The notes beneath the pieces were generated by a model. It was not told where the DNA came from. It did not search any database and saw only the letters and a program-made list of their open reading frames with translations. DNA of 64,000 nucleotides from assembly GCF_009805705.1 (NCBI RefSeq), contig NZ_VSMB01000014.1, positions 1 to 64,000 on the forward strand. The letters run 5' to 3'. The position numbers and the translations under genes were made by a program. This stretch comes from Ruania rhizosphaerae. GTDB taxonomy: Bacteria; Actinomycetota; Actinomycetes; Actinomycetales; Beutenbergiaceae. Each line of letters begins with the position of its first letter. Position 1 is the stretch's first letter. Positions 24,163-32,841 of the stretch are shown here, one piece after another.

Positions 24163-25656
24163 TCACCACCCCCCGGTCAGGTACGTGTGCGGGTCGTCCT
24201 CGAGGAGGTCAGCGTCGGTGAGACGGTCGTCGCCGGTGAGGATCGGCTGCAGGAGGAGCCGGTTCACGGCTTGGGAGAGGGCGTCGATGGTGTCGTCGTG
24301 GGTGCCGTTGGGGAAGTCGCGGGCTTCCTCGGTCAGGTACACGATCGACGGAAGGACGCTGGAGTCGGGGAGGACGATGTCACCGGAGTGTGCGAACGGG
24401 GACACGGCGACGGCGCGGGAGTACTTCGACCCCTCCGGCTCGACCGGGATCAGGCCCGGGACGGTCGCGGACAGGAGGCTGATGACAGCGGGCCCGTTGG
24501 CCTTGTCCTCGACGAACTTCGCGACCGCCTGCGGCCACCTCGCTGTCATGTCCCGCACGGCTTGCAGGGTGGCGTTGATGTCCATACGGGCGCGGGCCTG
24601 GTCGAGGAGCCAGGCTTTGCCGGCGATGAGGGCCCACACGTGCCCGACGACGTAGTCCGTGCCGGCGGAGTCCTTGAACGTCATGTCCCAGGACTGCACG
24701 ACCTCCACGTCCTGACCGGGGACCCAGCGGGTGCCGTCCTCGCGTTCCAACCATGGGGGCTGGTTGTAGGTGGCCCATTCGGCGGGGAACACGCCGCCCT
24801 TCTGCGGGGACGGGTGGCCTTGGTAGAGGGACGCCCAGGTGCGGGGGCCGGAGCGGACTTTGATCGCCGCCCACTGTGCCACTGTGCGGCCGCGGGCTGA
24901 TTGGAGGTATTCGCCGACCTCACGACCGAGAGGGTCGGTTTCGCCCTTGTCCGGGTTGTGGTCGGCCTCGGCGGGAATGTTGATGACCTTCCACAGGTGC
25001 CCGTCCTCGGCGTCGACGAGGCGGCCGGCGAGGTCGTCGTGATGCCACCTGGTCAGGATGAGGACGACGGGGGCGCCGGGGGCGAGGCGGGTGGCGGCGG
25101 TGTCGGTCCACCAGTCCCACGCCCGGTCGCGGTAGACCTTCGATTCGGCTTGGACGCGGTCTTTGATGGGGTCGTCGATGATGAGGAGGTCGACGGGGCG
25201 GCCGGTGAGGGCGCCGCCGACGCCGGCGGTGTACACGCCGCCTTCGTGGTCTGCGAGTTGCCATTCGTGTTGGGCGGAGAGGTCGTCGCGGACGGTGAGG
25301 CCGAGGTCGCGGGTGTGGGTGGTGATGTCGTCGCGGATGGCGCGACCCCACCGGCGGGCCATGGATGCCTCGTAGGAGGTGATGGCGATGCGGAGGTCGG
25401 GGTTCTGGGTGAGGGCCCAGAGGGGGAAGCGGCGGGACGCGCGCTGTGACTTGCCCTCTTGTGGGGACATGCTGATGATGACCCGAGCGTCGGGGGTGGC
25501 GTACGCCGCGGTGAGGGCGGCGTCGATGAGGTCGAGCGCGGGGGTTTGGATGGTCTTGTGGTCGAGCTCGGCGGCGAGCTGGCCGGGGGTGGCCCATCGG
25601 GGTGGGGGTGGTGGTTCGAAGGCGCGTGCGGCGTGTTCTGCCCAGGTGATCGACAT
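24163..25656 (-). CDS. terL: Large terminase subunit
   Basis: 497 residues. N-terminal ATPase with a Walker A variant SPQEGKSQ (residues ~64-71) and Walker B DLLIIDDP (~156-163), motif III-like LILTRWHHDD (~199-208). C-terminal RNase H-like nuclease with SWDMTFKD (~322-329), TDYVVG and THDDTIDAL. It packages DNA into the head together with the small subunit encoded at 28296-28973. Unusually four other genes lie between the two subunit genes. Confidence 0.93.
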   Translation of the reverse strand: MSITWAEHAARAFEPPPPPRWATPGQLAAELDHKTIQTPALDLIDAALTAAYATPDARVIISMSPQEGKSQRASRRFPLWALTQNPDLRIAITSYEASMARRWGRAIRDDITTHTRDLGLTVRDDLSAQHEWQLADHEGGVYTAGVGGALTGRPVDLLIIDDPIKDRVQAESKVYRDRAWDWWTDTAATRLAPGAPVVLILTRWHHDDLAGRLVDAEDGHLWKVINIPAEADHNPDKGETDPLGREVGEYLQSARGRTVAQWAAIKVRSGPRTWASLYQGHPSPQKGGVFPAEWATYNQPPWLEREDGTRWVPGQDVEVVQSWDMTFKDSAGTDYVVGHVWALIAGKAWLLDQARARMDINATLQAVRDMTARWPQAVAKFVEDKANGPAVISLLSATVPGLIPVEPEGSKYSRAVAVSPFAHSGDIVLPDSSVLPSIVYLTEEARDFPNGTHDDTIDALSQAVNRLLLQPILTGDDRLTDADLLEDDPHTYLTGGW

Positions 25657-25698
25657 GGCCGATCACCCCCGGGGCGGTGGTCAGTCGTCACATGCGAA

Positions 25699-25724
25699 AG
25701 CCCCTCTCGTGAGACGGAGGGGCT
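25699..25724 (-). terminator. Terminator-like hairpin upstream of terL
   Basis: Stem AGCCCCTC / GAGGGGCT, 10-base loop, followed on the minus strand by TTTCGCATG as at 6440-6461. It separates the 25817-26590 gene from terL; the gap 25657-25816 holds nothing else clear. Confidence 0.55.
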
Positions 25725-25816
25725 GGATAGAGGGTGCGTGTGGGCGCGCTGAACACCCGGAACGGTGACAGGCTATCGCAACCAGCCGCCACCGGTGCGA
25801 CTGCGGTGAGGGCGTG

Positions 25817-26590
25817 TCACTCATCCTCCGTTCGAGGTTCGACGAGCTTCGAGTACCCGTAAACCACCAGCAATGCGGTCACGAGAGCAAGGCCTGCCGA
25901 CCAAAGAGCGATGTCCTGCCCGTACTGCGACTCATCGATCCAGGCCTCCAGCTTGCCCTGGTAGAACGAATCGCTCGCCAGAAACGACCCAACCGAGGTA
26001 GCGATGATGCGCCACTCACGTGCCGTCAGGCGACGTGTCCGGGCGACGGCGCCCCCTTCGTCAACCTCCTCCGGGAACTCCATCTCGAGCAGCTCGTCCG
26101 TGATGAACGGCTCCACGTCCGGCTCGACGTCGAGCAACCGATGCCCGACCCCAGCGAAGTCGAACCGTGGCATCGCGTCAAGCGCGAGCGTGCCGATGAC
26201 GTTGACATTGGGCATGTCGAACGCACGCAGATGACCGTCAAAGATCTTCGTGATGCTCGACAGCTCTCGGTCAAACAGATCGGCGAGCCCGAGCGCAGGC
26301 AGCATCTCAGCCACATTGCCGACGATTGGAGGCTGAGATGACCCGATCATGTCCGCGAGAGCTGACCATGCCCCCTCGATTCTCAGGGGTGGGCCGGCGA
26401 GTTGGTCAACCATAGAGCGAGTCGCTTCAAAATAGTTCGACTCTGCGAAGAGACCAGCTGTGATAGACGACATTCCCTGGAAGGGGGCCATCGCGTTGGC
26501 GATTGCGTCGACTTGAGGTTGCAACGCAGCTATCACTCCCTGGTACGGCTCAATGAAGGCGCTCAGCGGCTGCACTGGGTCGTAGCTCAT
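25817..26590 (-). CDS. C-terminally anchored membrane protein of unknown function
   Basis: 257 residues from ATG at 26590 (MSYDPVQPLSAFIEPYQGVI). Long helical cytoplasmic part, acidic stretch ELLEMEFPEEVDEGGAVART, then a basic segment LTAREWRIIATSVGSFLASD and one C-terminal TM (ALWSAGLALVTALLVVYGYS). Flanked by a terminator-like hairpin, it looks like a separately inserted cargo gene within the packaging block. A role in exclusion of other phages is possible but unsupported by motifs. Confidence 0.65.
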   Translation of the reverse strand: MSYDPVQPLSAFIEPYQGVIAALQPQVDAIANAMAPFQGMSSITAGLFAESNYFEATRSMVDQLAGPPLRIEGAWSALADMIGSSQPPIVGNVAEMLPALGLADLFDRELSSITKIFDGHLRAFDMPNVNVIGTLALDAMPRFDFAGVGHRLLDVEPDVEPFITDELLEMEFPEEVDEGGAVARTRRLTAREWRIIATSVGSFLASDSFYQGKLEAWIDESQYGQDIALWSAGLALVTALLVVYGYSKLVEPRTEDE

Positions 26591-26657
26591 GCTCCCGATC
26601 CTGCCACCCCTACGCCCTCGTTGCCCAGAAGGCCAGGTGAGTGAGCTCGCTGCACAT

Positions 26658-27029
26658 TCACGGTAGCCAGCTGTCGTCGTAGTCGGGGTGATCGGCGTAG
26701 ACGGCGGCGAGGGCCCGCAACGTCGGGCACCACCCACTCGGGACGATCCCGTTCTCCTGATCCACGTCGCACGTCCAGCAACCCGGAACCTCGCCGAACC
26801 CGGACGTGGTATCGCCCAGGTAAGGCTCGTGTTCCTCCATGATCGCCCGGTGCGCCCTGACCTCGGCCAGCACGCGGGACGAGCTGGCCATCAGAACCTC
26901 CCCAATCGCGCCCACTTCGGCCCAGCCGATGCCGTTCGGGCCGGCACCTTCGTCGTTGTTCGGGTCGTAGGGCCCAACCTCAGCCTCGTCCTGGTCCAAC
27001 CGAGCCGCCAGGAACTCCACGATGCTCAT
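26658..27029 (-). CDS. DUF6221-like protein
   Basis: 123 residues. It starts MSIVEFLAARLDQDEAEV and ends with TLRALAAVYADHPDYDDSWL, the two ends that characterise the DUF6221 family of actinophages. Between them is EHEPYLGDTTSGFGEVPGCW with two cysteines. Function unknown. ATG overlaps the upstream stop (ATGA). Confidence 0.78.
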   Translation of the reverse strand: MSIVEFLAARLDQDEAEVGPYDPNNDEGAGPNGIGWAEVGAIGEVLMASSSRVLAEVRAHRAIMEEHEPYLGDTTSGFGEVPGCWTCDVDQENGIVPSGWCPTLRALAAVYADHPDYDDSWLP

Positions 27030-28009
27030 GCCCCCGATCCTTCCACCGAGACCGCCTCACTGCCCAGGAGGTCCCCCAACCGGTACACCGGCCGCCCCCT
27101 GACGTCCTCGCCCCGTTCTGGGATGCGTCGGGGTGCGCCGGCGGCTGCGCGGTCGCGGTCGCGCTTGAGCCGCTGGTTGATCGTGTTCCGCCGCGCCGTG
27201 GGGACCGCGAGGCGGGCGTCCTCGACGGTGACGAGGGCGTCCGGGTGGGTTTCTGGGAGTGCGCGGAGGGTGGTGAGGTTGAGGTAGTCGAACCGGTGTC
27301 GGTCGCCCCATGTGGTGCCGCAGCCGGTGCAGCGCAGCACGTCGGAGAGGCCGCGGTCGTGAGGGTGGCCGTCGGGGTCGGTCCAGTCACGCACGACCTT
27401 TCCGCCGCAGTGCACGCACGGGGCGGGTTCGCGTTCGGGGGCGAGGCCGGCGAGAGTGCGGATGCGGGAGCGGACGAGGCGGGCTTCCTCGCGGTAGGTG
27501 TGCCACTCGGAGGCGTCAGGGTTGGCGGCGGCCCAGGTGAGGGTGCCGGCGAGCCAGTCGAACACGCTCCCCGACCATGGTGGAAGCTGCTGTGCGTCGG
27601 TCCAGGCGTCGGCCCAGCCGTGGAGGACGTCGAGGACGTTGTCGGGTTGGCGGAGGAGGTCGATGACGGTGCCGCGGGTGGCGGCGATGGCGGCGAGCTC
27701 GACGGGGTCGTCGTCGTCGGAGCCGATGCCGAACGGCAGCCCGTCTCCGCCGCCGGTGGGGGTGTGGTCGTAGCGGATGGCCTTGATGCCGAGGATTTCG
27801 CGGGCGTTCCCGGGCAGCTGGTCGACGAGGGTGGCCGTGGTGGTGAGGATGCGGCGTTCGGCGGTCAGGCAGGGCCGGCAGATCGCGATGGCGTCTTCGA
27901 GGGGCCGGTCGCCGCAGGTGCCGCACACGGGTGTGGTGGCTTCGCAGTGGGCGCATGCGAAGCCGGTGTCGTCTGCTGGGGTCCAGGTGTGGGTGTGGTG
28001 GTCGGTCAT
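27026..28009 (-). CDS. Zinc-ribbon protein with C-terminal HTH-like region
   Basis: 327 residues from ATG at 28009. Three Cys clusters: CAHCEATTPVCGTCGDRP (first 50 residues), CVHCGGKVVRDW and CTGCGTTWGDRH near residue 230-270. After them comes a helix-turn-helix-like part (VEDARLAVPTARRNTINQRL) and RPVYRLGDLL, a pattern common in actinophage proteins that lie near the terminase. Likely DNA-binding, role unknown. Confidence 0.7.
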   Translation of the reverse strand: MTDHHTHTWTPADDTGFACAHCEATTPVCGTCGDRPLEDAIAICRPCLTAERRILTTTATLVDQLPGNAREILGIKAIRYDHTPTGGGDGLPFGIGSDDDDPVELAAIAATRGTVIDLLRQPDNVLDVLHGWADAWTDAQQLPPWSGSVFDWLAGTLTWAAANPDASEWHTYREEARLVRSRIRTLAGLAPEREPAPCVHCGGKVVRDWTDPDGHPHDRGLSDVLRCTGCGTTWGDRHRFDYLNLTTLRALPETHPDALVTVEDARLAVPTARRNTINQRLKRDRDRAAAGAPRRIPERGEDVRGRPVYRLGDLLGSEAVSVEGSGA

Positions 28010-28263
28010 CGGCGGTTCCTCCGTCGCGTCTTGGCCCTGTAGGCGGCGTGCATGCTGGATCGGCGGGTGGTCTCGGTGCGGCGCAGCGCCCTGGTCCGGG
28101 TGTCGCCCGGGCGGGCGTGAACGGCGGCGTACTGGGCGGTCGATTCGTCGAGCCAGTCTTGGAGGTCCTGTCCTGCTACCGAGACCGCCTCCTGCAGACG
28201 GCGCATGGCCCCGGTGAACGCGGTCGTGTCGGCGATCAGACGTACTTCGACCTGTCGGAGCAT
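28006..28263 (-). CDS. Small basic protein
   Basis: 85 residues, ATG at 28263 with AGGAGG six bases upstream. Begins MLRQVEVRLIADTTAFTGAM, a sequence reminiscent of tape-measure N-termini (VRLVAQISEFTRAM in the 977-residue protein), and ends in a Lys/Arg tail (YRAKTRRRNRR). Function unknown; it may be a former tape-measure start captured elsewhere. Confidence 0.6.
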   Translation of the reverse strand: MLRQVEVRLIADTTAFTGAMRRLQEAVSVAGQDLQDWLDESTAQYAAVHARPGDTRTRALRRTETTRRSSMHAAYRAKTRRRNRR

Positions 28264-28295
28264 GGGCCCTCCTCGTGGGTCCGTCCCGTGGGACA

Positions 28296-28973
28296 TCAGG
28301 TCTCACCCCTTGAAACCTGACGATCAAGGCTTGAAGGTTGATCACCGGCGATCGCCCGCAGATGCCTCGCCGCCACGCCAGGCGCCAACTCCGCCTGCGC
28401 CGGCGTCAGCTGCAGGTCGTCGAGGATCCGTCGGATCACGACGGCGACGAGCTCTCCCTGCTGCTCCGCTAACCGCACACGGCGCTCTTCCACACCGGCC
28501 TTCAGCGCCGCGGTGCAGACGGCGACGAAGTGCGCGCGTTCGCGGTAGTACAAGTCGAGCCAGACGTTCACCGCGGCCGCCTCGGTGGTGTCGATGCCGG
28601 GTTCGGCGCCGGAGCCCTTGTCGACCCGCTTTGTCTCGCCCCACGTCAACGCATCCGGTTCGAGCTGCTGCACCCGGCCCCGCAGCCACTGCACGTGCCC
28701 CGCGGTCCACCGGACCTCCTCGAGGAGCGCCTCCGACGGTGCGACGTCGACGGGCAACCCGAAGGTGACGACGGCGGCCCTCGCTTCGGCTTCGGCGATC
28801 CGGCGGGCGGCAGCCTTCTTCGCCTGCGGCGACTTCCCACCGTGCACCGCGCACACGCGCTGCCCTATGGCGGGGCGGCGCTTGCACTGCTCACCGCTAC
28901 CCTTCGACCGCGCAGTGCACCGCGGGGATTCCATGCGGTCAGGCCCCGGGTCCGGTGTCCGTGAGGTGCTCAT
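28296..28973 (-). CDS. terS: Small terminase subunit
   Basis: 225 residues from ATG at 28973. It contains CTARSKGSGEQCKRRPAIGQ and CAVHGGKSPQAKKAAARRIA, the C..C..C..HGG segment typical of actinophage small terminases, then helical regions (ILDDLQLTPAQAELAPGVAA). It recognises phage DNA for TerL. ATG overlaps the following gene by the upstream stop. Confidence 0.8.
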   Translation of the reverse strand: MSTSRTPDPGPDRMESPRCTARSKGSGEQCKRRPAIGQRVCAVHGGKSPQAKKAAARRIAEAEARAAVVTFGLPVDVAPSEALLEEVRWTAGHVQWLRGRVQQLEPDALTWGETKRVDKGSGAEPGIDTTEAAAVNVWLDLYYRERAHFVAVCTAALKAGVEERRVRLAEQQGELVAVVIRRILDDLQLTPAQAELAPGVAARHLRAIAGDQPSSLDRQVSRGET

Positions 28974-29179
28974 GGCTCGATCCACTCCCCGCACCCCGGG
29001 TTGCGGTTGATGTGCCGGATCGCCCACAACATCGCAGGCGCCGGGCGGCGGTGACGGCGGGAGCGTTTCCCACAGGTACCGCAGATGATGCGGATGCGGC
29101 AGTGGCCGCGGCGGTTGTGGGTGTGTTCGACGGTGCCGGTGTCGCGGGAGAGGCGGTAGGGGCGGGCTGTGGTGCTCAT
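28970..29179 (-). CDS. Small zinc-ribbon protein
   Basis: 69 residues from ATG at 29179 (MSTTARPYRLSRDTGTVEHT). Two Cys pairs (CRIRIICGTCG and, near the end, GCGEW) and many Arg/His. It bridges RuvC and the small terminase with ATGA overlaps on both sides. Probably nucleic-acid binding. Confidence 0.6.
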   Translation of the reverse strand: MSTTARPYRLSRDTGTVEHTHNRRGHCRIRIICGTCGKRSRRHRRPAPAMLWAIRHINRNPGCGEWIEP

Positions 29180-29766
29180 GCTGCGCTCCCGACGGCGTTC
29201 GGCCAGGCGACCTTGGTGAGGGCGTCGGTGTGGGTCTTGGGCAGGTCGGCGATGGGGTGGCCGGTGTGTTCGGCTCCCATGGCTGCGAGGACGAGGGCGT
29301 CGGCCTGGTTGTTGTCGCGGACGTCGACGTGGGGGTATCGGCGGGCGACGTCGAGGAGGACGGCGTCCTTGGCGGCTGTGCCCTTGCCGGTGGCGTACCT
29401 CTTGAGCTGCCCGATGCCGACAGGGACCAGGGGCACGTCGTCGGCGAGGTGGTTGACGAGCATCCAGAAGAGGCCGTTGAGCATGGAGGTGCCGGTGTTG
29501 GACTTCGACATGGCGGGGGTCTCGATGAGCACGAGATCCGCTTGGGGCTGTTGGGGGTGCTGGTCGCCGGTGGGGCCGTAGCCGGTGGTGGCGTTCCATG
29601 CCTGGTCGACGATGTCGCGGAGGCGCTCGAGTCGTTCCTCGAGGGTGGCCTGGGCGCTGCCCTTGGTGGTGATGGTCCAGACGTCGACGTGGAGCTGGTC
29701 GTCGGTGTCGATGCGGGCGATGCCTGTCGCGGTGAGGGATGGGTCTATTCCTACGATGATGGGCAC
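29176..29766 (-). CDS. RuvC-like Holliday junction resolvase
   Basis: 196 residues. The N-terminus IIVGIDPSLTATGIA carries the first catalytic Asp (D8); E82 (VLIETPAM) and D150/D155 (DNNQADAL) complete an RNase H-like site; K122 lies in LKRYATGKG. In phages such enzymes resolve branched replicating DNA before packaging, which fits its place next to the terminase genes. Confidence 0.85.
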   Translation of the reverse strand: MPIIVGIDPSLTATGIARIDTDDQLHVDVWTITTKGSAQATLEERLERLRDIVDQAWNATTGYGPTGDQHPQQPQADLVLIETPAMSKSNTGTSMLNGLFWMLVNHLADDVPLVPVGIGQLKRYATGKGTAAKDAVLLDVARRYPHVDVRDNNQADALVLAAMGAEHTGHPIADLPKTHTDALTKVAWPNAVGSAA

Positions 29767-29780
29767 AGCGTTTTCCTTTC

Positions 29781-30248
29781 TCAGAATGGGATGGGCCCGT
29801 CGGGGTCGAATACTGCGTGGTCGGGTGCAGGTAATGGGGCTCGGGCGATGGGTGGTTTTCCGCAGGCGTGCCCGATGACGACTAATTGTTGGTCGGTGGG
29901 GGTGGGGGCGAATTGTGCGAATCCGATGTGCGGCCAGTAGCGGGCTTCTATTTCCCAGGTGCCGATCGATCCGGCGAGCCAGTACGTGGGCAGGTGAAGG
30001 AGAATCGCTGCCGCCTCGTCGGCTGGGGTGGCGCGGTAGGGGTCGATGGTGGCTTCGCCGGCGACGCGGTGGTGGTCGAGGCCGTACAGGACGCGGCGAC
30101 CGCAGTCACGGCAGCGTTGTGGGCGTGCTCGTTGGGAGAGTTTCGGTGGTGTGCCGTGGGTGGTTTCGTAGTGGCGCACCCATGCTGGCTCGGTGCTCGC
30201 TGCTGGTGGCCGCTGCTGTGGGATGTCGAACAGGGCGGGTTCGCTCAT
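29781..30248 (-). CDS. Hypothetical zinc-ribbon protein
   Basis: 155 residues (MSEPALFDIPQQRPPAASTE start, resembling a clamp-binding QxxLF peptide in ALFDI). CRDCGRRVLYGLDHH gives one Cys pair and His residues. Overlaps the PrimPol-helicase stop. I do not know the family. Confidence 0.6.
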   Translation of the reverse strand: MSEPALFDIPQQRPPAASTEPAWVRHYETTHGTPPKLSQRARPQRCRDCGRRVLYGLDHHRVAGEATIDPYRATPADEAAAILLHLPTYWLAGSIGTWEIEARYWPHIGFAQFAPTPTDQQLVVIGHACGKPPIARAPLPAPDHAVFDPDGPIPF

Positions 30249-32839
30249 GACGCACCACCGCCGTCCCAGATCTCGCCGGTGGTGATGTTGACGTACTCGC
30301 CGAGCTCGTAGTTGAGCGTCCAGCCTTCACCTGCTGGTGGGGTGGTGCTGGGTGTGTCCCGGTTGGGCGGAGACACCGGGTGTGTCGTGTGGCCCGTGAG
30401 TGTGTCCGTGTCCCCTACGGGGGGGACACGGACGGACACACCCACTTCAGTGTGTCCGGGAGACACCGGGACACACCGGGACACACCTGGGTGTGGGGGC
30501 TCATCTGAGGGTGCGATGAGCCCGTCGAGGGGTGGGACGTAGGCGTCGGCTTCGGGGTCGGTTCGTTGCCGGTAGACGTTGATGGAGGTGAACAGGCGGG
30601 ACCGGTTCGGGCCTTGCTCTTCGGTGAAGTGGGCGGCGTCGACGAGGAGGTTGATGGCGTCGGTGACCATGGATTGTCGGGCGCGGCCGCCGTCGTCTTT
30701 GAACGCGGTGTGCAGCTGGCGCAGGCTCATGGGTTCGCCGCGGCGTTCGAGGATGCGGGAGAGCTTCTCCATGACGGCGGTGGGCTTGAACGGCTTGTCG
30801 TCGTCGCTGTGGTGGTGGTCGGTGACGTTGTCCTCGGGTGGGTCGATGCTGACCCGGATGAGTTGGTCGGTGTTGGTGGAGTCGATGTGGACTTGGGCTG
30901 CTTCCTGTGTGCGGTCGGTGGCGCGGTATTTGCCGCAGTGTGCGCGGATTTCCCCGGGCCGGTCTTTGCCTATTCTGAGGGTGACGGTGCCGGACATTCC
31001 TTTACCGATGGGTTCTTTGATTTCGACGGAGTAGGAGGCGCCGTCGATTGCGGCCATTTTCGCCTGCCCGCCAATGGCGAATCGGCCGCGGGTGTCGGTG
31101 TTTTTGATGACGTGGTCGATGAGGATGACGGCTGCGTGGGTGCGGCGGGTGAGCATGCGGGGGACCATGCGGTGCCAGGTGGCGATGTCGTCGTTGTCTT
31201 TGGAGGCTCCGCCGAACTGGCCGAGGGCGTCGGTGACGCCGTCGACGATGACGAGCTCGTAGGTGTTGTTCAGGAGGGCGGCCCATTCGGAGGCTTCGGC
31301 GATCGCATACGGGGACGCTTCGGGGCGGACGTATGTCAGGTGGCGGGTGATCTGGTCGGGGGTGGCGCCGAGGAGGATGAGGCGGCGGGTGATGGGGCCG
31401 GCGTCGTCTTCGAAGTCGATGTACAGGATGGGGCGGTTCTGTTGGAGGAGGTCGGCGGTGAGGATCTGCGCGACGAGGGATTTGCCGGATTCTGATTCGC
31501 CGTGGAAGTCGTGGACTTTGCCGGGGTAGATGAGGGGTTGGCCGTCGGTGCGGGTGAGGAGGGTGGGGGTGTCTGGGGTCCAGGTGCCGTCGAGGTAGGG
31601 GGTGAGGTTGATGGGCCGCCAGGATGGTGGTGGGCCCTCGTCGGCGTCGTCAGGGTCGGGGGCCGTGCCCGGCGGGCCAGTAGTCGATGCACTCGCATCT
31701 GGCGCAGGATTCGACGACGTTGTTGCTTCGGGTGATTCGGTAGAGGTGCTGGTCTCGGTTGTGGCCGCATTGGCAGGTGGGCATGGTGGCTCCTGGGTGG
31801 CGGGTGTGGTGTTGCGGATGAGGTCGGCTGGGGAGGCTGGTGCGCGGTCGATGAGCCCGTGGAACGGGTTGGCGCAGGGGTCGCCGGCGGAGTCGTCGGC
31901 GGTGGTGGGGTGGGCGTTGCGGATGGCGCCGGCGAGCATGCGTTCCCACTCAAGTTCGGCCTCGTGTGCCGATCGGGTGTGGTCGGCGGTGACGGTGGTC
32001 AGGAAGACGGTGCGTAGTTGTGCGAGAGCATCCAGGGTGCCGGGGTGGCCCTCAGCGGCGAGGTGTGCGATCCGTTGGGTGGCTTCGAGGGCGATGTCGT
32101 GGCGGGCGCCGTGCCCGGGGTGGGTGAGCTCGGCGGCACGCTGGTCGAGGGTGCGTTGGACGGCGGGGCAGGGGGTGCCGGTGGGGCGTGCTGCCAGCCA
32201 GGACGTCGCCTCGGTGGTGGACAGGTCGGAGGGTGTGTGGCTGGTGCCGTCATCGGGCCGTGAGTAGGCGTCCACCCATGCCTGGGGGAGGTGGGGGAGT
32301 TGGTCTGGTTGTGGGAGTTCGTGGAGGGCGGTGATGCTGTCGGGGTTGATCCACCTGTAGGTGCCGCCGTTGGGGTGTGTGCTGGGTGGGGCGACGGCGT
32401 ACCGGTGGGCGTAACGGATGGTGTCGATGCCGGGGCCGATGGTGTTGGGCCACACGCGGCCGGTGGGGATGCGGTAGAGGCGGATGCCTGAGATGCCGTC
32501 GTCGCGGCTGGTGGTGCGCCAGGTGGCTGGGAGGGGGCCGTGTTGGGTTTCGGCGAGGTGGAGTGTGGCGGCGCCTGGTTTGCCGTCGTAGTTGTCGACG
32601 TCGAGGCCGATGATGTCCTCGGGCAGGCGGAGGGCGATGTTGCCGGCACCTTCGGGGCCGTCTGCCCATGCCTGGATGTCGGCGCCGCTTGGCCAGATCC
32701 CTTGGTTGCCGGTGAAGCCGCGGGGGACGGGGTGCTTCTGCCCGGCGGGTAGTGGCAGTACCCCGTCCCATCCGGCGGCCCGGTAGGCGTGCGCGTGGGC
32801 CGCGTATGGGGTTGGTGGTGGGGTGTCCGGGTGGGGCAT
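30245..32839 (-). CDS. PrimPol-RecA-like helicase replication protein
   Basis: 864 residues from ATG at 32839. N-terminal bifunctional primase/polymerase domain: VLPLPAGQKHPVPRGFTG and the catalytic pair D80/D82 in IIGLDVDNYDG. About residues 330-420 are a low-complexity Thr/Pro/Ala linker. Then a RepA/DnaB-like RecA ATPase with Walker A HGESESGKS (~440) and Walker B LVIVDGVTDALGQFG, and a winged-helix part (MEKLSRILERRGEPMSLRQL). The last 110 residues are shaped by DNA repeats (VSRCVPVSPGHTEVGVSVRV). It would start and unwind phage replication forks. A longer open frame upstream (to 33604) overlaps the HTH gene and is not used. Confidence 0.85.
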   Translation of the reverse strand: MPHPDTPPPTPYAAHAHAYRAAGWDGVLPLPAGQKHPVPRGFTGNQGIWPSGADIQAWADGPEGAGNIALRLPEDIIGLDVDNYDGKPGAATLHLAETQHGPLPATWRTTSRDDGISGIRLYRIPTGRVWPNTIGPGIDTIRYAHRYAVAPPSTHPNGGTYRWINPDSITALHELPQPDQLPHLPQAWVDAYSRPDDGTSHTPSDLSTTEATSWLAARPTGTPCPAVQRTLDQRAAELTHPGHGARHDIALEATQRIAHLAAEGHPGTLDALAQLRTVFLTTVTADHTRSAHEAELEWERMLAGAIRNAHPTTADDSAGDPCANPFHGLIDRAPASPADLIRNTTPATQEPPCPPANAATTETSTSTESPEATTSSNPAPDASASTTGPPGTAPDPDDADEGPPPSWRPINLTPYLDGTWTPDTPTLLTRTDGQPLIYPGKVHDFHGESESGKSLVAQILTADLLQQNRPILYIDFEDDAGPITRRLILLGATPDQITRHLTYVRPEASPYAIAEASEWAALLNNTYELVIVDGVTDALGQFGGASKDNDDIATWHRMVPRMLTRRTHAAVILIDHVIKNTDTRGRFAIGGQAKMAAIDGASYSVEIKEPIGKGMSGTVTLRIGKDRPGEIRAHCGKYRATDRTQEAAQVHIDSTNTDQLIRVSIDPPEDNVTDHHHSDDDKPFKPTAVMEKLSRILERRGEPMSLRQLHTAFKDDGGRARQSMVTDAINLLVDAAHFTEEQGPNRSRLFTSINVYRQRTDPEADAYVPPLDGLIAPSDEPPHPGVSRCVPVSPGHTEVGVSVRVPPVGDTDTLTGHTTHPVSPPNRDTPSTTPPAGEGWTLNYELGEYVNITTGEIWDGGGAS
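30352..30495. repeat. GTGTGTCC/GGACACACC repeat cluster A with hairpin (possible replication origin)
   Basis: Within the 3' coding part of the PrimPol-helicase gene. Three consecutive GGA(G/C)ACACC units begin at 30459, 30469 and 30479 (10-bp period). A further unit lies at 30434, and several reverse copies (GTGTGTCC) lie to the left. A hairpin with CCCC TAC GGGGG lies at about 30405-30432. A matching cluster occurs at 44835-44972. Iterons inside the initiator gene are a known place for phage origins. Confidence 0.6.
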
Positions 32840-32841
32840 GG

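Noticed and set aside
27245-28042. Long plus-strand frame opposite the zinc-ribbon protein
   Set aside because: Gly/Val-rich composition typical of antisense frames in GC-rich DNA; the minus-strand frame has clear zinc clusters and coupled ends.
30566-31495. Long plus-strand frame opposite the PrimPol-helicase
   Set aside because: Antisense to conserved Walker motifs, with repetitive Gly/Val composition and no start signal.
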